Source of the DNA: Nematopogon swammerdamellus
Taxonomy: Eukaryota > Arthropoda > Insecta > Lepidoptera > Adelidae
Assembly (NCBI GenBank): GCA_946902875.1
Contig: OX336340.1
Coordinates: 23,947,566 to 24,011,565, forward strand
Direction of reading: 5' to 3'
DNA: 64,000 nt
Positions 9,655 to 18,439 of this stretch are shown here, one piece after another. The notes below the pieces were generated by a model. It had not been told where the DNA came from and did not search any database. It saw only the letters and a list, made by a program, of their open reading frames with translations. Made by a program: the position numbers and the translations under genes. Each line of letters begins with the position of its first letter. The first letter of the stretch is position 1.

Positions 9655-9915
9655 TTATTATTTCCTTTATTTCACATTTTTATAATACATTTATATTAAT
9701 TTTACATATATATAACAATAAAAAGTAATAAAAATACACAAAATTAATACAAACAAATAAAAACGGTAATTTAACGGTAAACGGCGGCTCGCAAGCCTCC
9801 AAGCACGGCCGGCGGGCGCAGGCCGTGGCTACGGAGCTCTCCGAGACGACGCGAGCCTAGCTTCGAGCGATAGGTGGTGGTACTAGACACGTAGGCCACC
9901 CCCCCCCCCCCCCCC
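9655..9915 (-). repeat. Interspersed repeat with GC-rich end, copy 1
   Basis: An AT-rich stretch (9655-9780) joined to a GC-rich block (GCACGGCCGGCGGGCGCAGG, GCTACGGAGCTCTCCGAGAC, GAGCGATAGGTGGTGG). It recurs at 35340-35570 in the same order. The AT-rich end carries AATAAAGGAAATAATAA on the minus strand, so this is probably a retroposon 3' UTR. A run of 17 C (9899-9915) follows, and ATCTCGGAGAGCTCCGTAT at 9916-9934 can pair back with GCTACGGAGCTCTCCGAGA. Confidence 0.6.
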
Positions 9916-9934
9916 ATCTCGGAGAGCTCCGTAT

Positions 9935-10551
9935 CCGCCGGACTGCACTAGTATTGATATTGATAATGGCTCAACCTATTTGCAGTTTTATCTATCAATA
10001 AATTATATTTTTGTTACCATTTTTGTGGCTTTTTATTTAATTTAATCCTCTACACAAAGCCATCTATTAACATAATAATCATTTAATAATATCAACCACC
10101 ATCCATCACCAAAAATAATAATAATATCCATCACCAAAACAATTCTATGATTTATATTATAAATCTAATCAACTGACGAATAAAGGGCTGACATATTTTG
10201 TGTTTTCTGTACAGTTTTATCTATGTAATACGCCATCGCCAGGTTATAGGCCATACAACATCACGTCTAGTGTAGCGTTAGGCAAGAACAGGTCACTGGT
10301 TGAGAAGCAGTGGCCGAGCTGGCGTATTTGTCCAGTTCCTTGTCTTACTTTCCAAAAAGCTCTCCCCGAGGGGGATGGCGTCCGTGTGCCGACGACCAGT
10401 AACGCTATAAGTTGTGTGGGAGTCGGCTAATGTTCCCGCCTAAATGATGACAATGTTTGCACAACTACGCCTGTGCTCCAGTGTTGTATGTTGTAGCTCG
10501 ATGCCAAGCTTAGTACGTCGTATCGAGTGAACGCACGTCAAATTAACACAC
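9935..10551. other. No supportable feature
   Basis: AT-rich to 10200. A 76-codon frame at 10200-10430 shows no known motif or splice context and is probably chance. Confidence 0.4.
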
Positions 10552-10555
10552 TTAA

Positions 10556-10919
10556 GGCGCTTAGTAACGCCACGTGTGGATTTTTGAAGAAGTAGCCCGT
10601 GATGACTAGACCAATCTAAAAGCTAAAGGCTACTGCATAATATAGAGCAATTCTTTGTCTATCGATCACACGTTTTTGGTTGTAAAATTTTATCATTTTC
10701 TATGCAAACTATACGGTAACCAAATGTCGATTTTTTCTTCCGCGTGAACTTTAAAGACAACTAAAGAGAATTTGAATTGAATTTTTATAGCAAAATGACG
10801 CCATTCGTTATATCTATTGATCACACGCTTTTCAAAGTTCTAATGCTAAGGATCGCAATTTATGAAAAACCCCCTTATGAAAACTACTAAGCGCTACGCC
10901 TTTGGCGTTACTAGACGCC
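10556..10919. mobile_element. TTAA-flanked MITE with ~17-bp TIRs
   Basis: A 364-base segment is bounded by TTAA on both sides (10552-10555 and 10920-10923). Its ends are inverted repeats: left GGCGCTTAGTAACGCCA, right, read inward, GGCGTCTAGTAACGCCA. TTAA duplication is typical of piggyBac-type elements, though the TIR is not the classic piggyBac CCC terminus. There is no frame. Another TTAA-flanked element with ends GRCGATACCC lies at 33617-34011. Confidence 0.65.
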
Positions 10920-10923
10920 TTAA

Positions 10924-11275
10924 ATCAAACTGACGGATTGGATCACGACCAAATGATCAGCAAGAGTGAAGCCGCTGGCAAAAGCTGGAAAACAATTAAT
11001 AACTTTACATACCTATGTATGATTTGAACTTGGAATGTTGCTACTGGCGGCGGTTGTGTGCTCGTGTGGTTAGTCGCTAGTGTTCCAGTGTATCCGGGCT
11101 AGGGATTACGTACACACCTTCTTGTGTACAACTTAAATCAAACACAGTTGTGTGCGCGAGACGCCTCGCGGTCTTACCGACGAGAGCAAAGGTCTCGCGT
11201 TCAACGTTTTAGTTTTATCGTGGTTTACTAGTAGTTTATACTTCTTACGAGTTTGGAATTAGAGAGAAGATACAA
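10924..11275. other. No supportable feature
   Basis: Mixed-composition sequence with no coding, RNA or repeat signature that I can name. Confidence 0.4.
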
Positions 11276-11277
11276 AC

Positions 11278-11385
11278 CACACTCTGTGTCCCGACAATCG
11301 GGGTGATCCGAGTAATCGGTGTTGTGCTGCGAGTACTCTGGTAAATTACAGCACAACACCAACCATCACATTTAGCAAAGTATTT
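11278..11385 (+). repeat. Hairpin repeat D, copy D1
   Basis: A ~105-base repeat with two hairpins: CCCGA-CAA-TCGGG, and TCGGTGTTGTGCTG paired with CAGCACAACACCAA about 20 bases further on. Related copies lie at 12528, 40882, 52555 and 55387. Confidence 0.65.
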
Positions 11386-11776
11386 TTTTAGGGTTCCGTA
11401 TATGGTACGGGACCCTATTACTAAGCCTACGCAGTCTGTCTGTCTGACTGTCTGTCCGTCCGTCTGTCCGAGGTCTGTATCTCTTGAACCGTAATAGGTA
11501 GCCCGTTGAAATTTTCACAGAATATGTGGTATTATCGTCGATGTAACAAATAATAAAAATAAGAAAAAGTAAAAAATTCACGGGGTTCCCATATAAGAAA
11601 ATAAAAAGTGTATGCGCGCCAAGCCATCTACCAAAAAGAGTATGAAGCATTTTAACTAATAATGAATTTTAACTAATAAGAAGCATTTCATAAACACGCC
11701 ATAGATGCGTGAGTGGCGCTGACCATGACATTGTGATACGGATCCCTCGGTGCGCGAGTTCGACTCGCACTTGTTT
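11386..11776 (-). mobile_element. Interspersed repeat C, copy C2
   Basis: The reverse complement of C1: it starts TTAGGGTTCCGTATATGG and ends GCGCGAGTTCGACTCGCACT. The GTCCGTCCGTCTGTCC tandem and the GAAATTTTCACAGAATATG stretch are both present. The last few bases of the usual GGCCGG end are lost. Confidence 0.75.
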
Positions 11777-11850
11777 ATGGAAAGTGCGACATGTGGCATC
11801 GTTTCACTTACGAGTAGTAGGTGAATAACGATGCCCATGGACATTCTGTG
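11777..11850 (-). mobile_element. Degenerate LINE family G tail
   Basis: GTGCGACATGTGGCATCG through GATGCCCATGGACATTC matches the family G 3' UTR with several changes and a small internal difference. It lies directly against repeat C. Confidence 0.45.
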
Positions 11851-12527
11851 ATGCCCGGGGTGGTATGTATTTACCTATAATAGCATGACGCCGTTCTATA
11901 GTAGCTAAACCTATGGATAAAAGGCGTAAAATTATAAAATTAATTTGATCAATTTACATATATTAATTCGAACTCATTAACGAATTTATTTCACCGGCGA
12001 CGTCCGTTCCAGGCTTCTCTCTCAGGTTCAGGTGAGCGCAAAGGTATGTAGGCGCACTCGGTTAAGTAGGAGTTGTTTGCAAGTGCTGAGGAGTGCCAAA
12101 ATTCGTGCCCTAAGTAGCGGGTAATAGCCGAAACTTGGCACGACTTATTCCCGCTGTGTAATCGAACCGAGAAAGTTATGCCGAGTTAACAGCGAACTCG
12201 CTAACTTAATTTTTCACATTGTCGGAGTCTTAATTATGCCATTTAGGAATGGTCGGGCTTTTAATGATTCGCAGAAGCCGGCAATGGGTGGGAATTTATC
12301 GTTTCGGCTAAAGACACAGCTTGGTAGAGGTACCTTATAATATCAATGTCCTGGCGAAACTTTTCACCTTTAAGTTGTATGCGGTTGCGGCGCGGCGTTC
12401 AGGACAGAACGGTCCTAACATCTCTAAATGTGGAGTTATTTTTCAGTTCAGTTCAATTTATTGGTTCAATTAAATATTTTTTACAGTGAAACAATGTAGC
12501 ACGTAATACTGCTAACACTTAATACAT
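11851..12527. other. No supportable feature
   Basis: No frame, RNA or repeat recognised. Bases 12430-12500 (TTCAATTTATTGGTTCAATT...) resemble a retroposon 3' end read backward, but the match is too short to call. Confidence 0.4.
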
Positions 12528-12763
12528 ACCACACTCTGCATCCCGACAATCGGAGATAGCAGAGTATTCGTTGTTGTGCAGCAAGGAGTAAAATGCGAAT
12601 AAGGGATGCCGTGCTAAAGGGCGACGGGTTAGCCACCTCTCACCTTGGCACGGACTTTCCACCGAGTCATACAGCAGGCAGGTCTTCGTGCCTTACTGGC
12701 TGCTTTATCTATTTGTATCTTGTCCGAATACTTCGCTAAACGTGGTGGTCGGTGTTGTGCTTT
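12528..12763. repeat. Two hairpin-repeat D fragments in inverted orientation
   Basis: The left part (12528-12590, plus) reads CACACTCTGCATCCCGACAA and the GTTGTTGTGCAGC arm. The right part (12719-12763) is the reverse complement of the D 3' end, containing AAACGTGGTGGTCGGTGTTG. About 130 bases of other sequence separate them. Confidence 0.55.
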
Positions 12764-12804
12764 CATTTACAAGACTCCTAATTTCTTAACTGTTCGCGTT
12801 TCAC

Positions 12805-13127
12805 TTTTTTTTTTAAATGGAAAATGACACGTTTGTCTACATCACCCACAACATCCGTGATGTCAGCCCATAACAGCGGGTGAACTTGGTGCCACGTCAG
12901 TGCTTCCCTTCGGTCGTGCCGGCTACACTGAACTGGACGGAAAACACAAACTATTTACATAGCCGTTTCAACCGACCTTTCATTCAGTGCGGTGGTACCA
13001 ACCCGGGCGGGTTAAACACTACCACCTAGGAATATAAGGGAGTCATATCCCTTAGTCGCCTTTTACGACATACACGGGAAGAGATGCAGTAGGGCTATTC
13101 TTTTAAAGTACCGGCCCCACACGTTAC
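12805..13127 (-). mobile_element. SINE A, short form, copy A2
   Basis: On the minus strand: leader (ACGTGTGGGGCCGGTACTTT), then directly the CTAGGTGGTAGTGTTTAACC core, body, and tail ending in poly(A). The 5S/tRNA-like head of the long form is absent. Confidence 0.8.
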
Positions 13128-14322
13128 CTTTTTAATATTGAAATAGTTCTAAGACTTTTTTATAATTTTATAAGGGTTCCTGCCCACGTCGCTGGATACA
13201 GAACCTTAAAACCATTCGGATTATTTTCAAGACCTTCAAGACACACACATTTAACGCTTTTCAGTCGCTCGCTGACAAAATACCTGAAGCCCTCCCGGTT
13301 ATTTGGTGCGAGCGCCGGAATGCCCGAAGCTCGCCCCTCTCCAGAGTAAACTCGTCATTTTCAGTTCGGTCCGCTCGTCCGCCGGCCATTCAGGAATTTT
13401 TCATAATGTGTGATTTTTGCGCTTTTGTTTTATTTAGCTCCGTTTTTACCAAATTCTCGTGCGCGATACCTGAATTCTTTTGTTTGGAATATTTCTGTTC
13501 GCGAATTTGTTTTTGATCGACTGTTAGAATATTTTGCAGTGTTTTTGCGGGCCTATTGTTCATTGCTTGTACGTACAGCGATTCTCGATTCGCTCGTACA
13601 TGTGTTTTATTGAAGATCACTATACAAGTTTCGTCAAATTCCGTTCAGCTGTTTTTGAGTGATGCGCGTACAGACAGACAAAAAATTTAAAAACTGTTGA
13701 AATATGTTAAATTTCTCATTTTATGTCGCCCTCGCCCTGGTTGGTTTTTTTCCGAATAGGTATATTCAATGTACAGACTTTTTTGCATTTACGATTTTAT
13801 TATATGTGTAGAGCTGTGAGGTAAAAGGTGAAGCGGTGTCGTGTCCTCTGGCTCCACGTGTAGCTGCAGCTGATGTTGTTGTATGGGCTAGTGCCGAGTT
13901 GTTCTGCCAAGCGATCTGTATTTATGCGAGGCGTATTTGATATTTCAGCAATGTGTTATGTGGCGTATGGAATTCTTAATTAGCCGTTATTTGCCACCTG
14001 TTGGTGTGCTAGTGAATCTTTCTGTTTCTTCGTCGCGAAGCGATGTAGGTTATTATCGATCTTTATTATTCAGTTGTGGGATAGGTGTCGCTATCACATA
14101 TGTATACTGTATAGATTTTGTTCTAAGCCTTATTTTCATGCTCCAGCTATATCACTTTGGAAGAGTGCGGTCATCGATGTAACAATCCCAGTGAATATCA
14201 GAATTTTTTATCTGCCAACGCCAAAAGCAATAACAATTATCGGAGGCGGACGTGCATTGTTGGTGTCTGTCCACATTATCTTGACGTAACTAAAGCTGCA
14301 TACCGTGCACAATAAACAACAA
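13128..14322. other. Low-repeat stretch without a supportable gene
   Basis: GC-rich around 13260-13390, then AT-rich. Frames of 60-80 codons occur on both strands (13390-13620, 13937-14182) but none shows known motifs or clear exon borders. A short remnant related to the end of repeat C (GGGTTCCTGCCCACGTCGC) lies near 13170. Confidence 0.4.
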
Positions 14323-14323
14323 C

Positions 14324-14579
14324 CTACGGGTGGCCGAGTGGTTTGGACATCGGTTTCTCATGCGAGAGGTCCGAGGTTCGAATCCGGTCGGCATGTACCA
14401 ATGAGTTTTTTCTGACGAAATAATTTATGTACGTGCATACCTACAGTTTTACGTGGAATCCGTACCACGGTCAGCCTCCAATGGTCGAGCGTTCACCTAT
14501 CCATCCACTGACGGCGCCCAGGTGTGCTTATGATGCGACCGACAGTCGACAAACCGCACCACTGAGCTGCCGAGGCTGA
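14324..14579. mobile_element. SINE B head joined to an inverted SINE A head
   Basis: 14324-14420 (plus) is the tRNA-like SINE B head: GGTGGCCGAGTGGTT (A box) and GGTTCGAATCC (B box), then the TTTTTTCTGACGAAA spacer. 14440-14579 is the reverse complement of the SINE A head, including the 5S-like segment and the terminal GCCTCGGCAGCTCAG. No core or poly(A) tail lies between, so both are truncated against each other. Confidence 0.7.
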
Positions 14580-14645
14580 GTTGCATTGCGTGATGTGTTA
14601 CGCAATGCAACTCAACCTCGTATTCTACTGTATTTCTACTGTATT

Positions 14646-14870
14646 TTTTTTTTATGTAATCCGGTATGAATGGCTGACTCGAAGGGGCCAGAGCACATGC
14701 TCCGACCAGCCAATATCACCTCCGAGAAGGAGGGTGCCATACCGGAGACTTCCCTGGATTGCTGGCTATACTGGACCAGAGGAGAACACAGCCGTGGCTG
14801 CTATGCGGCTATCTTACATCCAGTGCGGTGGTAGCAAGCCAGTCGTCTACAATTTGAGCCTACCACCTTT
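14646..14870 (-). mobile_element. SINE B 3' two-thirds, copy B2
   Basis: On the minus strand it runs from the core GGTGGTAGGCTCAAATTG to the tail GCCATTCATACCGGATTACA plus poly(A). The head is missing. The left core border abuts the poly(A) of LINE F at 14871, so LINE F has probably inserted into or beside it. Confidence 0.75.
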
Positions 14871-15295
14871 TTTTTATGTAAACCAGCATGGATGGCTGTG
14901 CCGAGGGACCAATGGTGCAGTCGACAGAGCCAAAATCACCTCTCCTCGCGAAACCACGCTCAGTTAGGTGCCATGACAGCAGATTTGCGGACTGTTGCTA
15001 GGCTGTCTAGCCCGTTAATACGACGCTTGAAGACACCCAGGTTAAAGGATTCAGGAAATACACTCGCCGGAAGACAGTTCCACACTCTAGCGGTGCGACA
15101 AAGAAACTATTTAGAGAACCGATGGGTTTTCAAAAGCCCAATGTCAACAACAAAATGGTGCTGAGACTCTCTGCGACGAGTCATGCGGAGATAGGACGGG
15201 TGGCAGGGAATAAGGGATGCTGGTAAGAAGATTTGATAGTAAGGGCCAAGGGAAATGGAATGGTATGAAGGCATTATGCCATTGACAAGATACAA
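14871..15295 (-). pseudogene. LINE family F C-terminus and 3' tail, copy F1
   Basis: The minus strand encodes a LINE RT C-terminus: FLPASLIPCHPSYLRMTRRR, QHHFVVDIGLLKTHRFSK, a stop codon, then FLCRTARVWNCLPASVFPES, FNLGVFKRRINGLDSLATVR. The 3' UTR follows (CATGGCACCTAACTGAGCG ... GCCATCCATGCTGGTTTACA) and ends in poly(A) at 14871-14878. The in-frame stop and 5' truncation mean it is dead. The FCRT.R.WN.LP motif is the usual LINE C-terminal signature. Its 3' UTR shares about 90 bases with the tail of SINE B. Confidence 0.8.
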
Positions 15296-15560
15296 TATAC
15301 TTGCAGTTCGTGTTCACGCGCTTTTCACATTAATTACAGAGGGCACAGGTGTCGATACGATTTCTGTAATACATTGCGATTGTCCTGCGCGGGCTGTGCG
15401 AGCGTTGCTAACTGTTCGTTCATCGCGATGCTTGCGGAAATAAATAATTGTGCAGTTTTTAAATGTCCATTGGACAACAGATGCGTTCCACCTGCGTATG
15501 CTGTTCGAGAAATGGACGACTTTTGCGATTTTAATGGTGCAAGAATATTATGTGTACGGA
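15296..15560. other. No supportable feature
   Basis: Short spacer between LINE F1 and SINE B3; no motif recognised. Confidence 0.4.
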
Positions 15561-15830
15561 TTTTTTTTTATGTAATGCGGTATGGGTGGCTGAGTCGGAG
15601 GGGCCAAAGCGCATGCTCCGACCAGCCAATAACACCTCTAAGAAGGTAGATGCTATACCGGAGACTTCCCTGGATTGCTGGCTATCTGGACTATAGGAGA
15701 ACACTAACAAAGCTTCTGTGCGGCCATCTTACATCCAGTACGGTGGTACAAACCCAGTCGGCTACAATTTGAGCCTACCACCTAGTAAGCGGCAAGGGAA
15801 GGGACCTACAGTTTTACACCGGTTTTATTA
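15561..15830 (-). mobile_element. SINE B, headless copy B3
   Basis: Runs on the minus strand from CCGGTGTAAAACTGTAGGTC through the core to the tail GCCACCCATACCGCATTACA plus poly(A). The tRNA-like head is lost. Repeat C3 begins directly at the truncated end. Confidence 0.75.
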
Positions 15831-15840
15831 AATGAAAAAA

Positions 15841-16270
15841 AAAACCAGCCAAGTGCGAGTTGAACTCGCGCACCGAGGGTTCCTTATCGTCATGTCATGG
15901 TTAGCGCCACTCATGCCATCTATGGAGTGTTATGAAATGCTTCATAATAGTTAAATGTTACAATAGTTAAATGATTAGTTAAAATGCTTCACACTTTATT
16001 CGGTAGATGGCGCGCGGGGGTTCCCATAGAAGACACCAAAAAGTGTATGACCATTTGGTTTCATCTATGGGAACCGCCGTGAATTTTTAACTTTTTCTTA
16101 TTTTTATTATTTGTTATATAGGCCATAATTGTACATATTCTGTGAAAATTTCAACGGGCTACCTATTACGGTTCAAGAGATACAGCCCTCGGACAGACGG
16201 ACGGACGGACGGACAGACAGACGGCGTAGGCTTAGTAATAGGGTTCCGTACCGGATACGGAAGCCTAAAA
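15841..16270 (+). mobile_element. Interspersed repeat C, copy C3
   Basis: Starts CCAGCCAAGTGCGAGTTGAA and ends GGATACGGAAGCCTAAAAA. Around 16005-16070 a segment (GGGGGTTCCCATAGAAGACA) is inverted or rearranged relative to other copies. The GGACGGACGGACGGACAGAC tandem is intact. Confidence 0.75.
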
Positions 16271-16830
16271 AATATATATAAAAAATTCTAATATTATTTA
16301 TTATGACTATGATAAGCTTAAAACATCTAACACAACACAGCGTACATAAGGTAATGTTGATGCCTCGCGTACAGCTACATCTTATTGAATTTAATTACAA
16401 CAAAATTGACGAAACAGCCGAGAAAATTGAAGGACGCCTATTCGGCGAGGGAGCGGAATTTCAAAGCCTTGATTCTCGTAAGTGAGATAATACTTGATTT
16501 CCTCATGAATTATGTATGCCCGTAGTTGATGGATACAAGTGCGGGACTGCCGTGACGCCGACACCCCCCCCCCCCTAACCCCCCTCCCCTCGTCTGCCCC
16601 TCCCCGCCGCCGCCGCCTCCGTCGCGGGGGGTGACTCCGTTATGTATTTATTCAACAGGTGAAATTGCAGGTCTGCAATGTCAGGGTGAGGATCTTCTTT
16701 GAAGTACCCGGTACATTAGGGGTTGTTTTAAAATATGTATTTACGGTCTACCTATGTAGAGTTATTCTGCAGTTGATTTTACTACAGTTACCGCTGTGTT
16801 TTACTAGAACTTACCGCGGACGCGTAACCA
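16271..16830. other. No supportable gene; C-rich tract
   Basis: A 60-codon frame at 16303-16485 has no recognised motif. 16562-16635 is strongly C-rich (12 consecutive C at 16564-16575, then a (CCG)n-like stretch). It could be a regulatory GC patch, but nothing confirms it. Confidence 0.4.
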
Positions 16831-16833
16831 TTG

Positions 16834-17204
16834 GTTCTGCAGATCATTCCTCTACAGAACCGTTAAACTCTGGAACGCTGCGCATATAAATTGCCCTCAA
16901 ATGCAGTCTCGATAGGGGCCTAGGCATTCGTAACTACCGCACGCGACCGAATGTCCATGGGCGTTGTTAGTAACCTTATGGGTGGCTCGGCGCCAAAAGT
17001 CGCGCATTCAGTAATAAACCTAAAATTGATGGGTATTGTCGTCAGTCTCGATAGGGGTGTGAATAGGCACCTGCCAGGTCGGCATGGCATTCGCAACTCC
17101 TGCATGCGACCGAATGTCCATGAGCGACGTTAGACACCTTATAGGTGGCTCGGCGCCACAAGTCGCGCATTCAGTAATAAACCTAAAATTGATGGGTAAT
17201 GTCC
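16834..17204 (+). pseudogene. LINE family G C-terminus with tandemly duplicated tail
   Basis: The plus strand encodes NHWFCRSFLYRTVKLWNA near 16830-16880, matching the G copy at 6.8-7.1 kb. The 3' part is present twice: GAATGTCCATGGGCG... at 16949-17041 and GAATGTCCATGAGCG... at 17112-17204, spaced 163 bases apart. Both end AAACCTAAAATTGATGGGTA. The first unit lacks ~26 bases of coding sequence (VNRHLPGRHG) that the second keeps. Confidence 0.7.
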
Positions 17205-17280
17205 TGGGGTACAGTACAACCTTTCGGGCTACCACGCACTGCGTAAGTATATTATCCGTGCTGGTGCCGGTTTCGTTCGT

Positions 17281-17405
17281 TTTTTTTTTTTTTTTTTCTA
17301 TAGAAACTGACACGTTTTTCTATATCACCTACTACATTCTTGATGTGAACCCATAACACCGGGTGAACTAGGTGCCACGTCAGTGCTTCTCTTCGGTCGT
17401 GCCGA
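17281..17405 (-). mobile_element. SINE A tail fragment, copy A3
   Basis: Poly(T) at 17281-17298 then CTATAGAAACTGACACG... to GGTCGTGCCG. This is the 3' ~110 bases of SINE A, 5'-truncated. Confidence 0.75.
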
Positions 17406-17462
17406 ACAACTGAAAATTGTAACAATAAATGGAAATTAAATTATTGAGAATTATGATATTCC

Positions 17463-17888
17463 CAGAGCCGGACTTTCCTTAAGGCCGACTAGGCCCGGGC
17501 CTAGGTCAGCCAGATATTAGGGGCGGCCAATCTGTACCTGCTGCTGGAAGCAGTGAGCGCACGTACAGAATAGAAAGGGTGCCGGCCTGAGCAAGTGCGT
17601 GCGACGTGCGGGAGTGGTGAGCGCGGCGGCTGAGCCGATGCACTATTTACGCGGACAAACTAATTTAGCTATGACGATAAGGTCAATATTGCCGCAAAAC
17701 TTATAAAAAATACTTTTGCTATATGTAAAATAAACTGAGAAATAATATATTTCTGGCAGGTTGAACCGAACGCAATACTGATTTTCGTACAACTTCACAT
17801 TTGTATCTATGCTGTAAACTTGAAAGGGGCGGCTGCGTTGAATTGGGGCGGCGGCCTAGGGCGGCTAAGGCTGCTAGGTCCGCCTCTG
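17463..17888. mobile_element. hAT-like MITE with 8-bp target duplication
   Basis: A 426-base non-coding element bounded by a perfect 8-bp direct repeat, GATATTCC (17455-17462 and 17889-17896). The termini are inverted repeats: left CAGAGCCGGACTTTCC, right, read inward, CAGAGGCGGACCTAGC. An 8-bp duplication and CAG-type ends are hallmarks of the hAT superfamily. There is no transposase, so it is a non-autonomous copy needing enzyme from elsewhere. This is the best-defined DNA transposon in the window. Confidence 0.85.
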
Positions 17889-17896
17889 GATATTCC

Positions 17897-18160
17897 GCGA
17901 CGGAGGCGAACGTACACGGACTCGAGATTACATTTTCGTGCGAATAAAAAATCCGCCGCACGGTGTGATGCGGTGTCAGAGCGCGGATTTTATTGCGCGT
18001 GTAAAAAAAACCACGCGGATAATATTCGCAGTGCGTGCTAACCCTTAGTACTCGGTAATAGTGTAGTAGCGTGGTGCGGGCTCTAGTATAAGTTTAAAAC
18101 CGGTTGGTGGAATTTTTACAACCACGGATATCATCTTACATAACAGTTAATTATACTATT
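17897..18160. other. No supportable feature
   Basis: Moderately GC-rich sequence with repeated CCGC/CGCGGAT words. It may be the interior of an older repeat hosting the hAT-like element; no class assigned. Confidence 0.35.
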
Positions 18161-18164
18161 TTAC

Positions 18165-18350
18165 TATGTATGTATGTATATATTCTTTATTGAACACCAA
18201 TTTATACAAACTAGGCATAATAGGCGAGCTTAATGCCGCGAGGCATTCTATTCTAACTAACCTTTGGGATGTGGGAGAAGTACATGCAGGCGAACAAGAA
18301 TGATTTGTGGCTATTTATGAAGCTGTAAATAATAATAATAATAATAATAA
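18165..18350 (-). repeat. Likely LINE 3' end fragment and (TAA)n
   Basis: TATGTATGTATGTATATATT followed by CTTTATTGAACACC reads, on the minus strand, as a polyadenylation-like AATAAAG ending in a short tandem. This is typical of insect LINE 3' termini. A (TAA)7-like microsatellite lies at 18328-18350. Confidence 0.4.
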
Positions 18351-18439
18351 CTCCGTTTGTTTTTATATTAATTTTAGGTTTTAATTAAAAAAAAAAATGT
18401 ATAATTTGTATAAAAAGAAATGTGGAAATAAATGGATAA

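Noticed and set aside
13937..14289. Overlapping 71-81 codon frames resembling membrane proteins
   Set aside because: Hydrophobicity follows from T-rich sequence; no conserved motif, no exon borders, and both frames overlap.
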